In this document: in pieces, positions 25,829 through 36,018 of the stretch
How positions within the stretch are numbered: the stretch's first letter is position 1
Layout of the letters: the number at the start of each line of letters is the position of its first letter
Source of the DNA: Cyclobacteriaceae bacterium
Lineage (GTDB): Bacteria > Bacteroidota > Bacteroidia > Cytophagales > Cyclobacteriaceae
Direction: 5' to 3'
Assembly (NCBI GenBank): GCA_020832305.1
Contig: JAFIEV010000025.1
Span: 23,583-87,582 of the forward strand
Length of the DNA stretch: 64,000 bases
Notes under the pieces: model-generated
The model's input: only the letters and a program-made list of their open reading frames with translations
The model's database searches: none
What the model was told of the DNA's origin: nothing
Position numbers and translations under genes: made by a program

Positions 25829-27358
25829 ATGGAGATAATCAATTCTATATTATCATGGGTCTTTAAAAAGAGAATTCACGATATTGATCTCTTTATGAAA
25901 TATCCTAATGAAGTGCAGCATGAACTTTTTACTGACTTGTTGTACAGAGCCAAAGATACAGTTTTCGGCAGAGACTTTTGCTTTCGGGACATAAAGAGTG
26001 TGGAAGAATACCGTAGCAGGGTTCCTGTTTCAAAATACGAAGATTTATATCCATATATTCAAAGATTGTTGAGAGGTGAACAGCAAATCCTCTGGCCCTC
26101 AGATATCCGCTGGTTTGCCAAATCTTCGGGAACCACCAATGCACGCAGTAAATTTATTCCTGTATCTCAGGAGGCTATGGATGACTGCCATTTTAAGGGG
26201 GGAAAAGACCTATATGCCATCTATGCCAATAATAATCCTGAAACCCGAATTTTTACCGGAAAGAGCCTTGCCATTGGAGGTAGCCAGCAAATAAATCAGT
26301 TTGATGAAAATGCGAGTAGTTTCTACGGTGATGTATCGGCTGTGCTTATGAAAAACCTCCCGTTCTACGCACAATGGTACCGTACCCCAAGTCTTGAAAT
26401 CGCCCTGATGAGTGAATGGGAATCAAAAATTGAGAAAATGGCCTATAGCACCATGCAGGAAAATGTAACACATATTCTTGGAGTGCCAACCTGGACTATC
26501 GTACTGATACAGCGCATTTTAGAAATAACCGGAAAGTCTCATATCCACGAGGTTTGGCCAGACCTCGAGCTTTTTGTTCACGGTGCCGTAGCCTTTGACC
26601 CTTATGAGGCAGTTTTTAAAAATCTTGCTCCATCAACCGAAATGAACTATCTCGAAACATATAATGCTTCTGAAGGCTTTTTTGGTATTCAGGATCAGGT
26701 GGGTAGCAGGGATATGTTGCTAATGCTTGACTATGGCATCTTTTATGAATTTATTCCCCTGGAAAATATAAACGACGAGCACCCCAATGCCATAGGTTTG
26801 AATGATGTTGAAGTGGGTAGAAATTACGCTTTGCTTATCAGTACCAATGCAGGTTTGTGGAGGTATATGATTGGAGATACCATAAAGTTTACCAGCATAT
26901 CGCCTTACCGAATCCGGATTACCGGAAGAACCAAGCACTTTATCAATGCCTTTGGAGAAGAACTTATCATTGAAAATGCAGATCAGGCAATCAAATATGC
27001 CTGTGATAAGACCCATGCAGTGATTGAAGATTACACTGCCGGACCATATTACATAGAAAAGGGAAAAAAGGGAGGGCATGAGTGGATCATTGAATTCCGT
27101 CAGGTTCCTGATAATCAACAGGCTTTTATAGAACTGTTGGATAAAAAATTAAGAGATTTAAACTCAGATTACGACGCTAAGCGATATAAAAACCTGGCAC
27201 TCGATATGCCTAAAGTTCACTTTGCCAGAACAGGTACTTTTTACGATTGGATGAAAAGACGTGGAAAGCTTGGTGGTCAAAATAAAGTACCCAGGCTTTC
27301 AAACAACAGGGTATTTCTGGATGAAATACTACCGATGCTTGAAGTGTTTCAATCCTGA
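25829..27358 (+). CDS. GH3-family acyl-adenylate-forming protein
   Basis: The 509-residue protein belongs to the GH3 family named after plant auxin and jasmonate conjugating enzymes. It has the adenylate-forming motif WFAKSSGTTNARSKFIP (about 91-107), NYLETYNASEGFFGIQD (the AxE-like core, about 272-288) and the hinge-region ITGRTKHFINAFGEEL. Family enzymes activate a carboxylate with ATP and pass it to an amine. The bacterial substrate is unknown. It follows lptB by 16 bases, an order I recall from other Bacteroidota, which suggests an envelope-related role. The last 30 bases overlap the convergent NRK-like gene. Confidence 0.93.
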   Translation: MEIINSILSWVFKKRIHDIDLFMKYPNEVQHELFTDLLYRAKDTVFGRDFCFRDIKSVEEYRSRVPVSKYEDLYPYIQRLLRGEQQILWPSDIRWFAKSSGTTNARSKFIPVSQEAMDDCHFKGGKDLYAIYANNNPETRIFTGKSLAIGGSQQINQFDENASSFYGDVSAVLMKNLPFYAQWYRTPSLEIALMSEWESKIEKMAYSTMQENVTHILGVPTWTIVLIQRILEITGKSHIHEVWPDLELFVHGAVAFDPYEAVFKNLAPSTEMNYLETYNASEGFFGIQDQVGSRDMLLMLDYGIFYEFIPLENINDEHPNAIGLNDVEVGRNYALLISTNAGLWRYMIGDTIKFTSISPYRIRITGRTKHFINAFGEELIIENADQAIKYACDKTHAVIEDYTAGPYYIEKGKKGGHEWIIEFRQVPDNQQAFIELLDKKLRDLNSDYDAKRYKNLALDMPKVHFARTGTFYDWMKRRGKLGGQNKVPRLSNNRVFLDEILPMLEVFQS

Positions 27359-27871
27359 ACCCAATACTTCATAAATCGCAGAAATAGCCACTTTTCTGCG
27401 ATTTTCGCGATCACCCTGAATGATTTTGAAGGGTTTATTAGCAGATTCCAAAGTTTGCAAATACAATTGGAATAGAAATTCACGCTTGTCGGGATGCTCC
27501 CGCAATGGATCATATTCCCAGGGTAAATCTACATAGTTTAGAAGATAAAGATTATAATCTGCATTTTGGTACCATTCTTCTATGACAGGCAGAGAGGTAC
27601 CGTATTTTACTTCGCACCATATTTTAAGTACTGTTGCGTCAGTATCACATATGAGGATATTGTTTCGCGCTCTTTTTAAATAGTCGGCTTCAAGTTGTTT
27701 TTGCTTTCTTGCTATAATTTCCAAATCCTTTTTTTCATACCCCCCCTGTTTGTTTGCCAGATAATAGCGGGCATATTCAGGAACCCAAACGGTATCAAAT
27801 TCTTTTGCCAGATCTGAAGCCAGTGTACTTTTTCCGGTTGATTCCGGTCCGGTTACAGCTATTTTTATCAT
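27329..27871 (-). CDS. NadR-like nicotinamide riboside kinase
   Basis: The 180-residue P-loop kinase starts MIKIAVTGPESTGKSTL, with Walker A GPESTGKST. YARYYLANK, FVPEYAR-type and ICDTDATVLKIWCE segments match the ribosylnicotinamide kinase half of NadR; the HTH and NMN-adenylyltransferase parts are absent. It should phosphorylate nicotinamide riboside to NMN. The ATG at 27871 overlaps the pnuC stop by four bases (ATGA), indicating translational coupling, so I reject a longer start at 28054 inside pnuC. Its end overlaps the GH3-like gene end by 30 bases. Confidence 0.9.
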   Translation of the reverse strand: MIKIAVTGPESTGKSTLASDLAKEFDTVWVPEYARYYLANKQGGYEKKDLEIIARKQKQLEADYLKRARNNILICDTDATVLKIWCEVKYGTSLPVIEEWYQNADYNLYLLNYVDLPWEYDPLREHPDKREFLFQLYLQTLESANKPFKIIQGDRENRRKVAISAIYEVLGSGLKHFKHR

Positions 27872-28461
27872 ATTACCTGTGCTTGCAACATACTTTTTTT
27901 CCAGGCCAGATATCCTGCAACCGCCATAGCCATGTAGATAAGGTATAATAGGCTGTAAAAATATAGACCTTTGTAGTAATATATACCGGCTGCAAGGGAA
28001 TCGACAATTAACCAAATGTACCAGTTTTCTATTTTTTTTCTTGCCGTTAGCCACATACCGGTGAAACTAAAGACTGTAGTGGCGCTGTCGAGATATGGTA
28101 GGGAAGCATCTGTATTCGATTGAAAAAAATATCCCATGATAAAAGTGCCTACAAGAGAAATCAATATAAAACCACCCATTTCCATTAATGTTGAAGCAGA
28201 TACCTGTAAATCTCTGTTTTCAGTTTTTCCTGCATGAACCCAGTAATACCACCCATAAAAGTTCATAAAAAGATATAGAAAATGCAGCAACAGGTCGGCA
28301 TAAAGTTTTGCTTCCCAGAAAATAATCAAAGAAACAAGAACGTAAAATATTCCTATAGGCCATGTGTATATATTCTGTTTGATCAGCAACCACACACACA
28401 ACAGACCTGCGAAAAGTCCTGTGATCTCCAAAATTTGTATTAACATATTTGCATTCAGCAT
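27868..28461 (-). CDS. pnuC: Nicotinamide riboside transporter PnuC
   Basis: The 197-residue inner-membrane protein has seven or so hydrophobic segments and the family signatures WPIGIFYVLVS, LYLFMNFYGWYYWVH (with the Trp pair) and WLIVDSLAAGIYYYKGLY. PnuC proteins facilitate diffusion of nicotinamide riboside, which the kinase downstream would trap. Related PnuT proteins carry thiamine, but no TPP riboswitch is seen upstream and the NRK partner favours nicotinamide riboside. A good ribosome-binding site, TAGGAGA, lies 4 bases before the ATG at 28461. Confidence 0.92.
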   Translation of the reverse strand: MLNANMLIQILEITGLFAGLLCVWLLIKQNIYTWPIGIFYVLVSLIIFWEAKLYADLLLHFLYLFMNFYGWYYWVHAGKTENRDLQVSASTLMEMGGFILISLVGTFIMGYFFQSNTDASLPYLDSATTVFSFTGMWLTARKKIENWYIWLIVDSLAAGIYYYKGLYFYSLLYLIYMAMAVAGYLAWKKSMLQAQVI

Positions 28462-28482
28462 TTTCTCCTATAAGGAAGAGTG

Positions 28483-28514
28483 AAAATAAAAAAAGGCAGA
28501 TATACATCCGCCTT
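28483..28514 (-). terminator. Terminator of the atpD-atpC transcript
   Basis: On the minus strand AAGGCGGAT / ATCTGCCTT form a 9-bp stem (one G-T pair) around GTAT, followed by a run of seven T. It separates the atpDC unit from pnuC, which therefore needs its own promoter or read-through. Confidence 0.8.
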
Positions 28515-28609
28515 AATACTTCTAAAGCTATTTCAAACTGATGCCGGGGATGTTGTTGATGTTGAAAACTTCATCTCATTCATCAGAACTGTCGTGTGAA
28601 CTAACCCAG

Positions 28610-28718
28610 AAGCTAACCTTGTTTATATGTTATGTCAAAAACGTTGATCGGTATTGAAACTGAATTCATATTTTAAATATACTTCAACTTACGAAGAACA
28701 ACACACAAGGTTGAGCTT
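28610..28718. repeat. Imperfect 12/13-bp inverted repeats flanking a 109-bp segment
   Basis: AAGCTAACCTTG (28610-28621) matches the reverse complement of CAAGGTTGAGCTT (28706-28718) except for one extra base. The 84-base interior is AT-rich and non-coding. It lies in the 3' leader between atpC and its terminator. It could be a small mobile-element relic or a folded RNA. Confidence 0.4.
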
Positions 28719-28751
28719 AAGATAAAATAATATTACTATAAGCTTATGGTT

Positions 28752-29006
28752 TCAGTCTTTTTCACTGGCAGATTCAGCAAGTACAATAATGTGGTTTTTT
28801 TGCATTTCAAGCATACCACCACCGATGAAAATTTTCTTTTTAAACTGCCCGGTATCATAGATAAGTGCACCTTTATCAAGTGCACTGATGATGGGAGCGT
28901 GATTTTTTAGAATTTGAAATGAACCTTTGCTCCCTGGAAAAGTAGCTGAGACCACTTCACCTTTAAAAACCATTTTGTCGGGTGTTATAATTTCTAGCAA
29001 GAGCAT
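28752..29006 (-). CDS. atpC: ATP synthase F1 subunit epsilon
   Basis: An 84-residue epsilon subunit containing only the N-terminal beta-sandwich (LEIITPDKMVFKGEVVSATFPGSKG in adjacent strands, then LKNHAPIISALDKGAL). The C-terminal helical hairpin that inhibits the enzyme in E. coli is missing, as is common in Bacteroidota. It sits in the central stalk with gamma. It starts 6 bases after atpD on the same strand and ends a two-gene unit; the other ATP synthase genes are elsewhere. Confidence 0.94.
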   Translation of the reverse strand: MLLLEIITPDKMVFKGEVVSATFPGSKGSFQILKNHAPIISALDKGALIYDTGQFKKKIFIGGGMLEMQKNHIIVLAESASEKD

Positions 29007-29012
29007 AGTTGT

Positions 29013-30527
<1,515 letters not shown>

Positions 30528-30637
30528 TTAATTATCCTATAGGTTACTTAATTATATTAAAAAACGCGATGCAAGCTAAAAAGTAAATGCAATATTTTCC
30601 AAACTAAGTTCTCAAAATTACATACATCAACGCTGAT

Positions 30638-31924
30638 TCAGGACATTAACAGTATCCTGAAAGTAGTTCCCTTGTCTATTTCAGATTCTTTTATATATAT
30701 TTTCCCTTTATGGTACCGCTCAATAATCCTTTTTACCAGGGTTAATCCTAATCCCCAACCGCGCGTCTTCGTTGTATACCCAGGGGTAAAAACTTTCTTC
30801 AATCTGTTTTTTGGAATTCCTTTACCGGTATCCGACACATCAATGATTACAGTATCATCAGCGCCTTTCCGCAAGGAAATATCAATTCGACCTACACCAC
30901 CCATTGAATCAACTGCATTTTTGCACAAATTTTCAATAACCCATTCAAACAATGGTTTACTGATACTTGCCCTGATGTCTATCGGCAAAGCATTTACATT
31001 AATTTCTACTTTTTTAGACAACCTCCTGCGTAAATAGCCTACTGTGTCATTGACTACAGCACCCAGGTTTTCGCTGTTCAGAATGGGCACAGAACCAATA
31101 CTTGAAAAACGGTTTGTAATCATTTCAAGTCTTTGGATATCTTTTTCCAATTCAACAATAACTTCACTGTCTTTTAATTGATCATCGGCTTTAAAATACT
31201 CAATCCAGGCCATTAATGAAGAAATGGGTGTTCCCAGCTGATGGGCTGTTTCTTTGGCAAGACCAACCCAGAGGCGATTTTGTTCGGCAGATTTTGAGTA
31301 ACTAAAGGTAAAATAAACAAGAAGAAAGAAGATGCTGATTACCGAAAGTTGAATATATGGATAGAACTCGAGATTGATAAGAAGGTCTGAGTTTTTGTAG
31401 TAGACGTAATTATAGTCATAAATTTGTCCTTCTTCATCGCGAAATGTAATCATTATGGGCTCATGCTGACTTCGCATATAATCCAGTTCCTGCCTGAGTT
31501 TTTGTTGTCTTTCCTGCTCGCTTGCACCGGGATCGAGTTGTATGTTTTTAGATTCCAGGGGCCTTCCAATTCCGTCAGTTAAAATTAAAGGTATGCTGTT
31601 GTTGGGGAGTAAAATCTCCTGTATTACAAAAGTAATGTCGGAAGCATTTTGCTCATTTACTGTATATTCGAGGGTTTTCGCGTAGAGTTCTATAAGCCTG
31701 CGCTCACGGCTTTGCAGCTTTTTAACAAGGTCGTTGGTGTAAATGATAGAAGCAGAGCCAATGATAATGGCAATGGCGACCATCACCAGATTAAGAGCAG
31801 AGCGGTTTTTGTAAAAATCCATATTGGTTTTTAACCGCTGGTTTCTTCCTGCCTTACCTGCTTTACCTAAAGAAGTGACAGTTTTCTTATTAGCTAAAGA
31901 ATCGAAACCTGTCTTTGTTTGCAT
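30638..31924 (-). CDS. Membrane-bound sensor histidine kinase
   Basis: The 428-residue kinase has two membrane segments (about 45-65 and 180-200, counting from 31924), with a periplasmic domain of about 115 residues between. HisKA H-box KETAHQLGTPISSLMAW, N-box ENLCKNAVDSM, G1 DTGKGIPKNRL and G2 GWGLGLTLVKRIIE are intact, as is the F-box-like VFTPGYTTK. The first 34 residues are basic and not like a domain, so an ATG at 31822 (MDFYKNR) is an equally likely start. No response regulator is adjacent. Confidence 0.92.
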   Translation of the reverse strand: MQTKTGFDSLANKKTVTSLGKAGKAGRNQRLKTNMDFYKNRSALNLVMVAIAIIIGSASIIYTNDLVKKLQSRERRLIELYAKTLEYTVNEQNASDITFVIQEILLPNNSIPLILTDGIGRPLESKNIQLDPGASEQERQQKLRQELDYMRSQHEPIMITFRDEEGQIYDYNYVYYKNSDLLINLEFYPYIQLSVISIFFLLVYFTFSYSKSAEQNRLWVGLAKETAHQLGTPISSLMAWIEYFKADDQLKDSEVIVELEKDIQRLEMITNRFSSIGSVPILNSENLGAVVNDTVGYLRRRLSKKVEINVNALPIDIRASISKPLFEWVIENLCKNAVDSMGGVGRIDISLRKGADDTVIIDVSDTGKGIPKNRLKKVFTPGYTTKTRGWGLGLTLVKRIIERYHKGKIYIKESEIDKGTTFRILLMS

Positions 31925-32232
31925 TGTGTATTAATTATTCAAAAGATCTTTTAAAAATTACCCACAACAACCTTGCCTGTACTATTTTAAGCATTCCTTA
32001 ATATACCAATTTTTTTACTGCACTTAACAACCGGGGTATTTAGTCAGCCAAAATTATTAAAGACACCTTAGGTTATGGAACTCCCACAAAGTTACATATA
32101 AGTTGTTGCCTATTATAAAAATAAGTATTGAGCCGGAAAATAATTTATCTTCATAATTAAAAATCAGATCATTTAAATTTTTTCATTGAATACATAGCCA
32201 TTAGATTTACACCCTTTGATGTAAAAATTGAA
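31925..32232. other. Divergent intergenic region
   Basis: About 308 bases separate the sensor kinase and glycosyltransferase genes, which diverge. It is AT-rich. I see no RNA gene, repeat or clear promoter pair, although promoters for both genes should lie here. Confidence 0.3.
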
Positions 32233-33300
32233 GTGAAAATTGCTTTTATTATACCATATCCTGTGGCACAGGCGCCTTCACAGAGATTCAGATTTGAACA
32301 ATACGTATTATTGTTAAAAGAAAGGTATGCTGTTGACTTTTATCCTTTTTGGTCTGATAGGGCCTGGAAGATTTTATATGATGAGGGTAAGGTAACATCA
32401 AAAATATGGTTTCTTATTGCCGGATATATCAAAAGATGCTTCCTGCTTTTGCGTATCCCCCGATACGACCTGATTTTTTTACACAGGGAGGCAGCGCCAC
32501 TCGGCCCACCGTTTTTCGAATGGGTTATTGCTAAAATTATGCGTAAGAAAGTGATTTACGACTTTGACGATGCCATTTGGCTGCCCAATACCTCAGAGCA
32601 AAACCGCGTGGCTTCTTTTTTAAAATGGCATAGCAAAACCCCTTCGATCATAAGATGGAGCCATAAAATAAGTTGTGGCAACCCCTGGCTGGCGGCCTAT
32701 GCTATAAATTTTAATAAAAATGTATACGTTATACCGACCACTATTGAAGACAGATGGCTGCGGTTCCCAATGAAGAGCCATTCAAATACTGCACCGGTTA
32801 AACTTGTATGGACTGGTACCCACTCGACCATGAAATATCTCGACGATTTACTACCTGCCCTTGATGATCTGAATAATGAAATGAGTTTTGAATTTCTGCT
32901 AATAAGCAATAAAATGCCTGCCTGGTCGCGAGCATATCTGAAATTTGAATTTTGGAGCAAAGAAAAAGAAGTAGAGCAATTGGTGCAGGGAGACATCGGT
33001 CTGATGCCATTGAAAGATTCTGATTGGGAAAAAGGGAAATGTGGTTTTAAGGCTATCCAGTATATGGCATTGGGTTTACCAGCATTGGTGTCACCGGTTG
33101 GTGTAAATACATCAATCGTACAGCATGGTCTTAACGGCTTTTTATGTGAAAGTCTGCTTGAATGGAAAAGATTTTTAAAACTCCTGATCCAGGATGCATC
33201 CAGGCGTGAGGAAATGGGTGAGAATGCCAGGGAAAAAATACGTAATAACTATACTGTTGAAGCTGTGAAGGATGAATTTCTGGAACTTTTTACTTTGTAG
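32233..33300 (+). CDS. Glycosyltransferase, GT4-like
   Basis: The 355-residue cytosolic GT-B-fold protein starts with GTG. The N-terminus KIAFIIPYPVAQAPSQRFRFEQY is typical of GT4 proteins. The C-terminal Rossmann part includes LVWTGTHSTMKYLDDLLPAL, and the nucleotide-sugar region GDIGLMPLKDSDWEKGKCGFKAIQYMALGLPALVSPVG contains the E/K-x7-E-like element in modified form. Donor and acceptor are unknown. Its last 52 bases overlap the end of the convergent membrane-protein gene. It lies far from the main capsule locus. Confidence 0.88.
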   Translation: MKIAFIIPYPVAQAPSQRFRFEQYVLLLKERYAVDFYPFWSDRAWKILYDEGKVTSKIWFLIAGYIKRCFLLLRIPRYDLIFLHREAAPLGPPFFEWVIAKIMRKKVIYDFDDAIWLPNTSEQNRVASFLKWHSKTPSIIRWSHKISCGNPWLAAYAINFNKNVYVIPTTIEDRWLRFPMKSHSNTAPVKLVWTGTHSTMKYLDDLLPALDDLNNEMSFEFLLISNKMPAWSRAYLKFEFWSKEKEVEQLVQGDIGLMPLKDSDWEKGKCGFKAIQYMALGLPALVSPVGVNTSIVQHGLNGFLCESLLEWKRFLKLLIQDASRREEMGENAREKIRNNYTVEAVKDEFLELFTL

Positions 33301-34583
33301 TTCAGTATAAACAATGCAGTTGCAAAAAAGGGCAGCATTGGAATTTTATACCTAACCAGTGATCCGAAATTATAGGTGGTTAAGCCCACAGCAAAAGCAA
33401 ATGAGATTGCAAAAACAAGGCAGAAAGCAGCGAGCGGATCGCTGAAAACATTGGTGACGTATCTATGGCCGCCACGAAAAAGAATCCACAAGGTAAAAAG
33501 CAGAAAAGTTACACTTTCCAAAGCAGACATCAGCATGACCGGATTCTTTACCTCCCAAAGATAAGGCCGGTATAAACTTACCCAAATGGCAGCTGGTGTC
33601 TTTCTCAACACCCCGGCAGGACTGTAATCATAGTCTCCAAGTGTATACCCTGAGCCACCATCCCTTTCACTTACAAAGTGAATCCAACGCGCTGTGGCCT
33701 CAGCTGTTGAAGCAATACTTTCAATATTGTATCTTGCATTTTCTTCTCCGACTTTTATAACAGCATAGTACCCACCGCCGGCAGCGATAATCAGAATCAT
33801 TGGAGCTATGGCCCACCTGAAAACCTGATTGCGAATACTTTTGAGATATTGCATGGAAATCCACAACATGGCAGCGGGTAAAAAACAGAGTAAAATGTAG
33901 ATTTTCACTATATACACAATGTAAAATCCCGCCAAAACCAGTATAACACTTAGCACTACATTCTTTTTTTCGACAAAAATGCGATAAATGCCCCATGTCA
34001 TCCATCCTACAGCGCCCAGGGTTAAAGAGTCTTTTAAAATGCCGGAGCCCCAGAAAAATACTGAGGGTATAAAAAGACATGCTACCGCCAATTCAAAATG
34101 CATGTGTGGCTTGATTTTATAAAAAACACTGTAAATAGCCCAAACGCCGGTAAAGCTCATCAGTGCAAATAATACGGCTACAGCAGAATAAGTGTGGAAA
34201 GTCATCAGACCAAATACAGCTGAAACCCGCACCACAAAATAGGATGGAATGTCACCGTAGGTAAATATCCTTCTTGCATACATATAAGTTTCTGGATCAT
34301 ACTCTTTGCCTGCAAATATCAATTTTACTCCGGTTGCCGGATCATTCAAAAAGGCTTCCCATATGTGGCGACTGCCATTGGTAAAATAGGTAAAGGTATC
34401 ACCACCTTTATAGTAAAACTGATATATAACCCCGACCATTATAGCACCTAAAACTTTTAATGTAAATCCGGGAATGAAATATTTTCGGGTATCCTTATTC
34501 GTAAAAGCAGGTCTAGAAATATACATGCCTGCGTATACCAGCAATAGCAAAATGGGCGTAACCAGAAGGTCTTTAACTTCCAT
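33249..34583 (-). CDS. Multi-spanning membrane protein, possibly GT-C or polymerase-like
   Basis: The 444-residue protein has about 11 hydrophobic segments. GGDTFTYFTNGSRHIWE near residue 60 forms an extracytoplasmic loop, and FWGSGILKDSLTLGAVGWM and SLYRPYLWEVKNP follow. This layout occurs in uncharacterised Bacteroidota membrane proteins that resemble EpsG/Wzy or GT-C transferases, but no diagnostic motif is certain. It converges with a glycosyltransferase gene (52-base overlap) and is preceded by the TPR protein two bases away, so it is co-transcribed with the latter. A role in surface glycans is a guess from position. Confidence 0.65.
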   Translation of the reverse strand: MEVKDLLVTPILLLLVYAGMYISRPAFTNKDTRKYFIPGFTLKVLGAIMVGVIYQFYYKGGDTFTYFTNGSRHIWEAFLNDPATGVKLIFAGKEYDPETYMYARRIFTYGDIPSYFVVRVSAVFGLMTFHTYSAVAVLFALMSFTGVWAIYSVFYKIKPHMHFELAVACLFIPSVFFWGSGILKDSLTLGAVGWMTWGIYRIFVEKKNVVLSVILVLAGFYIVYIVKIYILLCFLPAAMLWISMQYLKSIRNQVFRWAIAPMILIIAAGGGYYAVIKVGEENARYNIESIASTAEATARWIHFVSERDGGSGYTLGDYDYSPAGVLRKTPAAIWVSLYRPYLWEVKNPVMLMSALESVTFLLFTLWILFRGGHRYVTNVFSDPLAAFCLVFAISFAFAVGLTTYNFGSLVRYKIPMLPFFATALFILNYKVKSSRNSSFTASTV

Positions 34584-34585
34584 GC

Positions 34586-35791
34586 TTATTTAATGGTTTT
34601 GAGAAACTCCCGTGCCTGTTCATGGGCAGGATGTTTCCTTTTGGCATGCTTGCGGATGAGTTTAAGATATTCCCGGGCTTCTTTATTGTTGCCGGTGCGA
34701 TGATATATCCTTGCTGCGCCCATTAAGGAATACAGATAATATCCCGATTCATAGGCTTCAGATTCCTCACCAAAGGATATGGCGCGGTTGTAATAATGCA
34801 AGGCCTTTTCGAGATCCATATTACTTTCCCAGATGCGTGCAAGAAAGAAACTTGCATATCTGCCGCTCGTGGCCTCGTAACCAAAATATCCGCTGTCTAT
34901 TTTTACGAGCAAATCTTCCGATACATTTTTAGCCTGCATGATACCGCCGCTGCTGAAGAGCATCATGGCATAATACCTTTGAAAAAAAGGATTATCGGGA
35001 AATGTGTTATGAAGATATTCAGAAACCTGAATGGCCCCCAGTGGATCGTTTTCTTCATTAAACAATATGCGCATAAGCCAGAACTGCGCTTCAGTTCGGG
35101 TGTAGAATGCATTTCTGGAGACGTTTCGAAGCTGATCGAGTCCCAGATCTTTGTCCCCTTTGGAAAACATAATCATAAACGGACGGAGCTGCGGATAATT
35201 TTCTCTTAACCATACTGAGAAATAATTATATAAACCATCTCCAAACATCAGTTCAGGACTAAGGTCATCCCGGCTACGGCAATCGTCGAGGTATTTCAAC
35301 GACTGTCTTACTGCATTGGCAGCTTTAAGCCAGCTTCTTCTTTCGGAATGAAGCCGCCCTTTAAAAGCATAAGCAGCGGCAAGAAAAAATGCCCCTTCCA
35401 CTTTTGAACTATCGTATTTATACAATTTTTCAGCCTTATAGATAGAGGAATCCATGTACATCAAAAACCGGGCATCATAAACCTCAACTGCAATGTTGGG
35501 GACTATTTTCCACCATTCATTTAAACCCAGCAGAAAATCAGCCAGAGGATGAGCCGGGAATTTGAATTTGAGAGACCTGAAACCACTGGCGGCTTTGTCA
35601 AACTTAAAATTGTACATATCATTCAGTGCCTGGGTAGCCTGAATCTGAATTCGCATATCTGCGATGAGTAGAAAGTCTGTCTGGGTATTCGTAGTGTCCG
35701 ACATAGACTCAGACTGAGCCGCAGACCTGAGACAGGTAATAACCAGAATTACACATAAAAGCTTAAGATGAAACAAAGTGTTCATATACAT
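34586..35791 (-). CDS. Exported tetratricopeptide-repeat protein
   Basis: From the ATG at 35791 the protein has 401 residues. It starts with a signal peptide, MYMNTLFHLKLLCVILVITC, and a cleavage region RSAAQS. A longer start at 35878 would bury the signal peptide, and a second ATG lies at 35785. The rest is helical with TPR-like units (for example ALHYYNRAISFGEESEAY and AREYLKLIRKHAKRKHP). It probably acts in the periplasm as a scaffold. The membrane-protein gene follows immediately. Confidence 0.75.
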   Translation of the reverse strand: MYMNTLFHLKLLCVILVITCLRSAAQSESMSDTTNTQTDFLLIADMRIQIQATQALNDMYNFKFDKAASGFRSLKFKFPAHPLADFLLGLNEWWKIVPNIAVEVYDARFLMYMDSSIYKAEKLYKYDSSKVEGAFFLAAAYAFKGRLHSERRSWLKAANAVRQSLKYLDDCRSRDDLSPELMFGDGLYNYFSVWLRENYPQLRPFMIMFSKGDKDLGLDQLRNVSRNAFYTRTEAQFWLMRILFNEENDPLGAIQVSEYLHNTFPDNPFFQRYYAMMLFSSGGIMQAKNVSEDLLVKIDSGYFGYEATSGRYASFFLARIWESNMDLEKALHYYNRAISFGEESEAYESGYYLYSLMGAARIYHRTGNNKEAREYLKLIRKHAKRKHPAHEQAREFLKTIK

Positions 35792-36018
35792 ATTAATGGC
35801 CTTAAAATTAATCGGCCCCAGGAACAAATAAAAATGAAAGTTTCGCAAGATTTGTAAAAAACATTGCGTTGAAAACAAAACGTTGAAATGCTTACCGGCA
35901 TTGTAATATATTACTTTATGATTAAGATATAAACCTGCTTGTGGTTATAATCTCTTAGAAACATCATTTTGTTCACATATATTTATTATTTTCGGGCCTT
36001 AAACTTCTTTTCTTCTTA

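Noticed and set aside
28462..28751. Looked for a TPP or NAD-related riboswitch before pnuC
   Set aside because: No conserved riboswitch core was recognised; the region has the atpC terminator and an inverted repeat only.
34796..35209. 137-codon frame antisense to the TPR protein gene
   Set aside because: The other strand encodes a signal peptide and TPR repeats with consistent composition.
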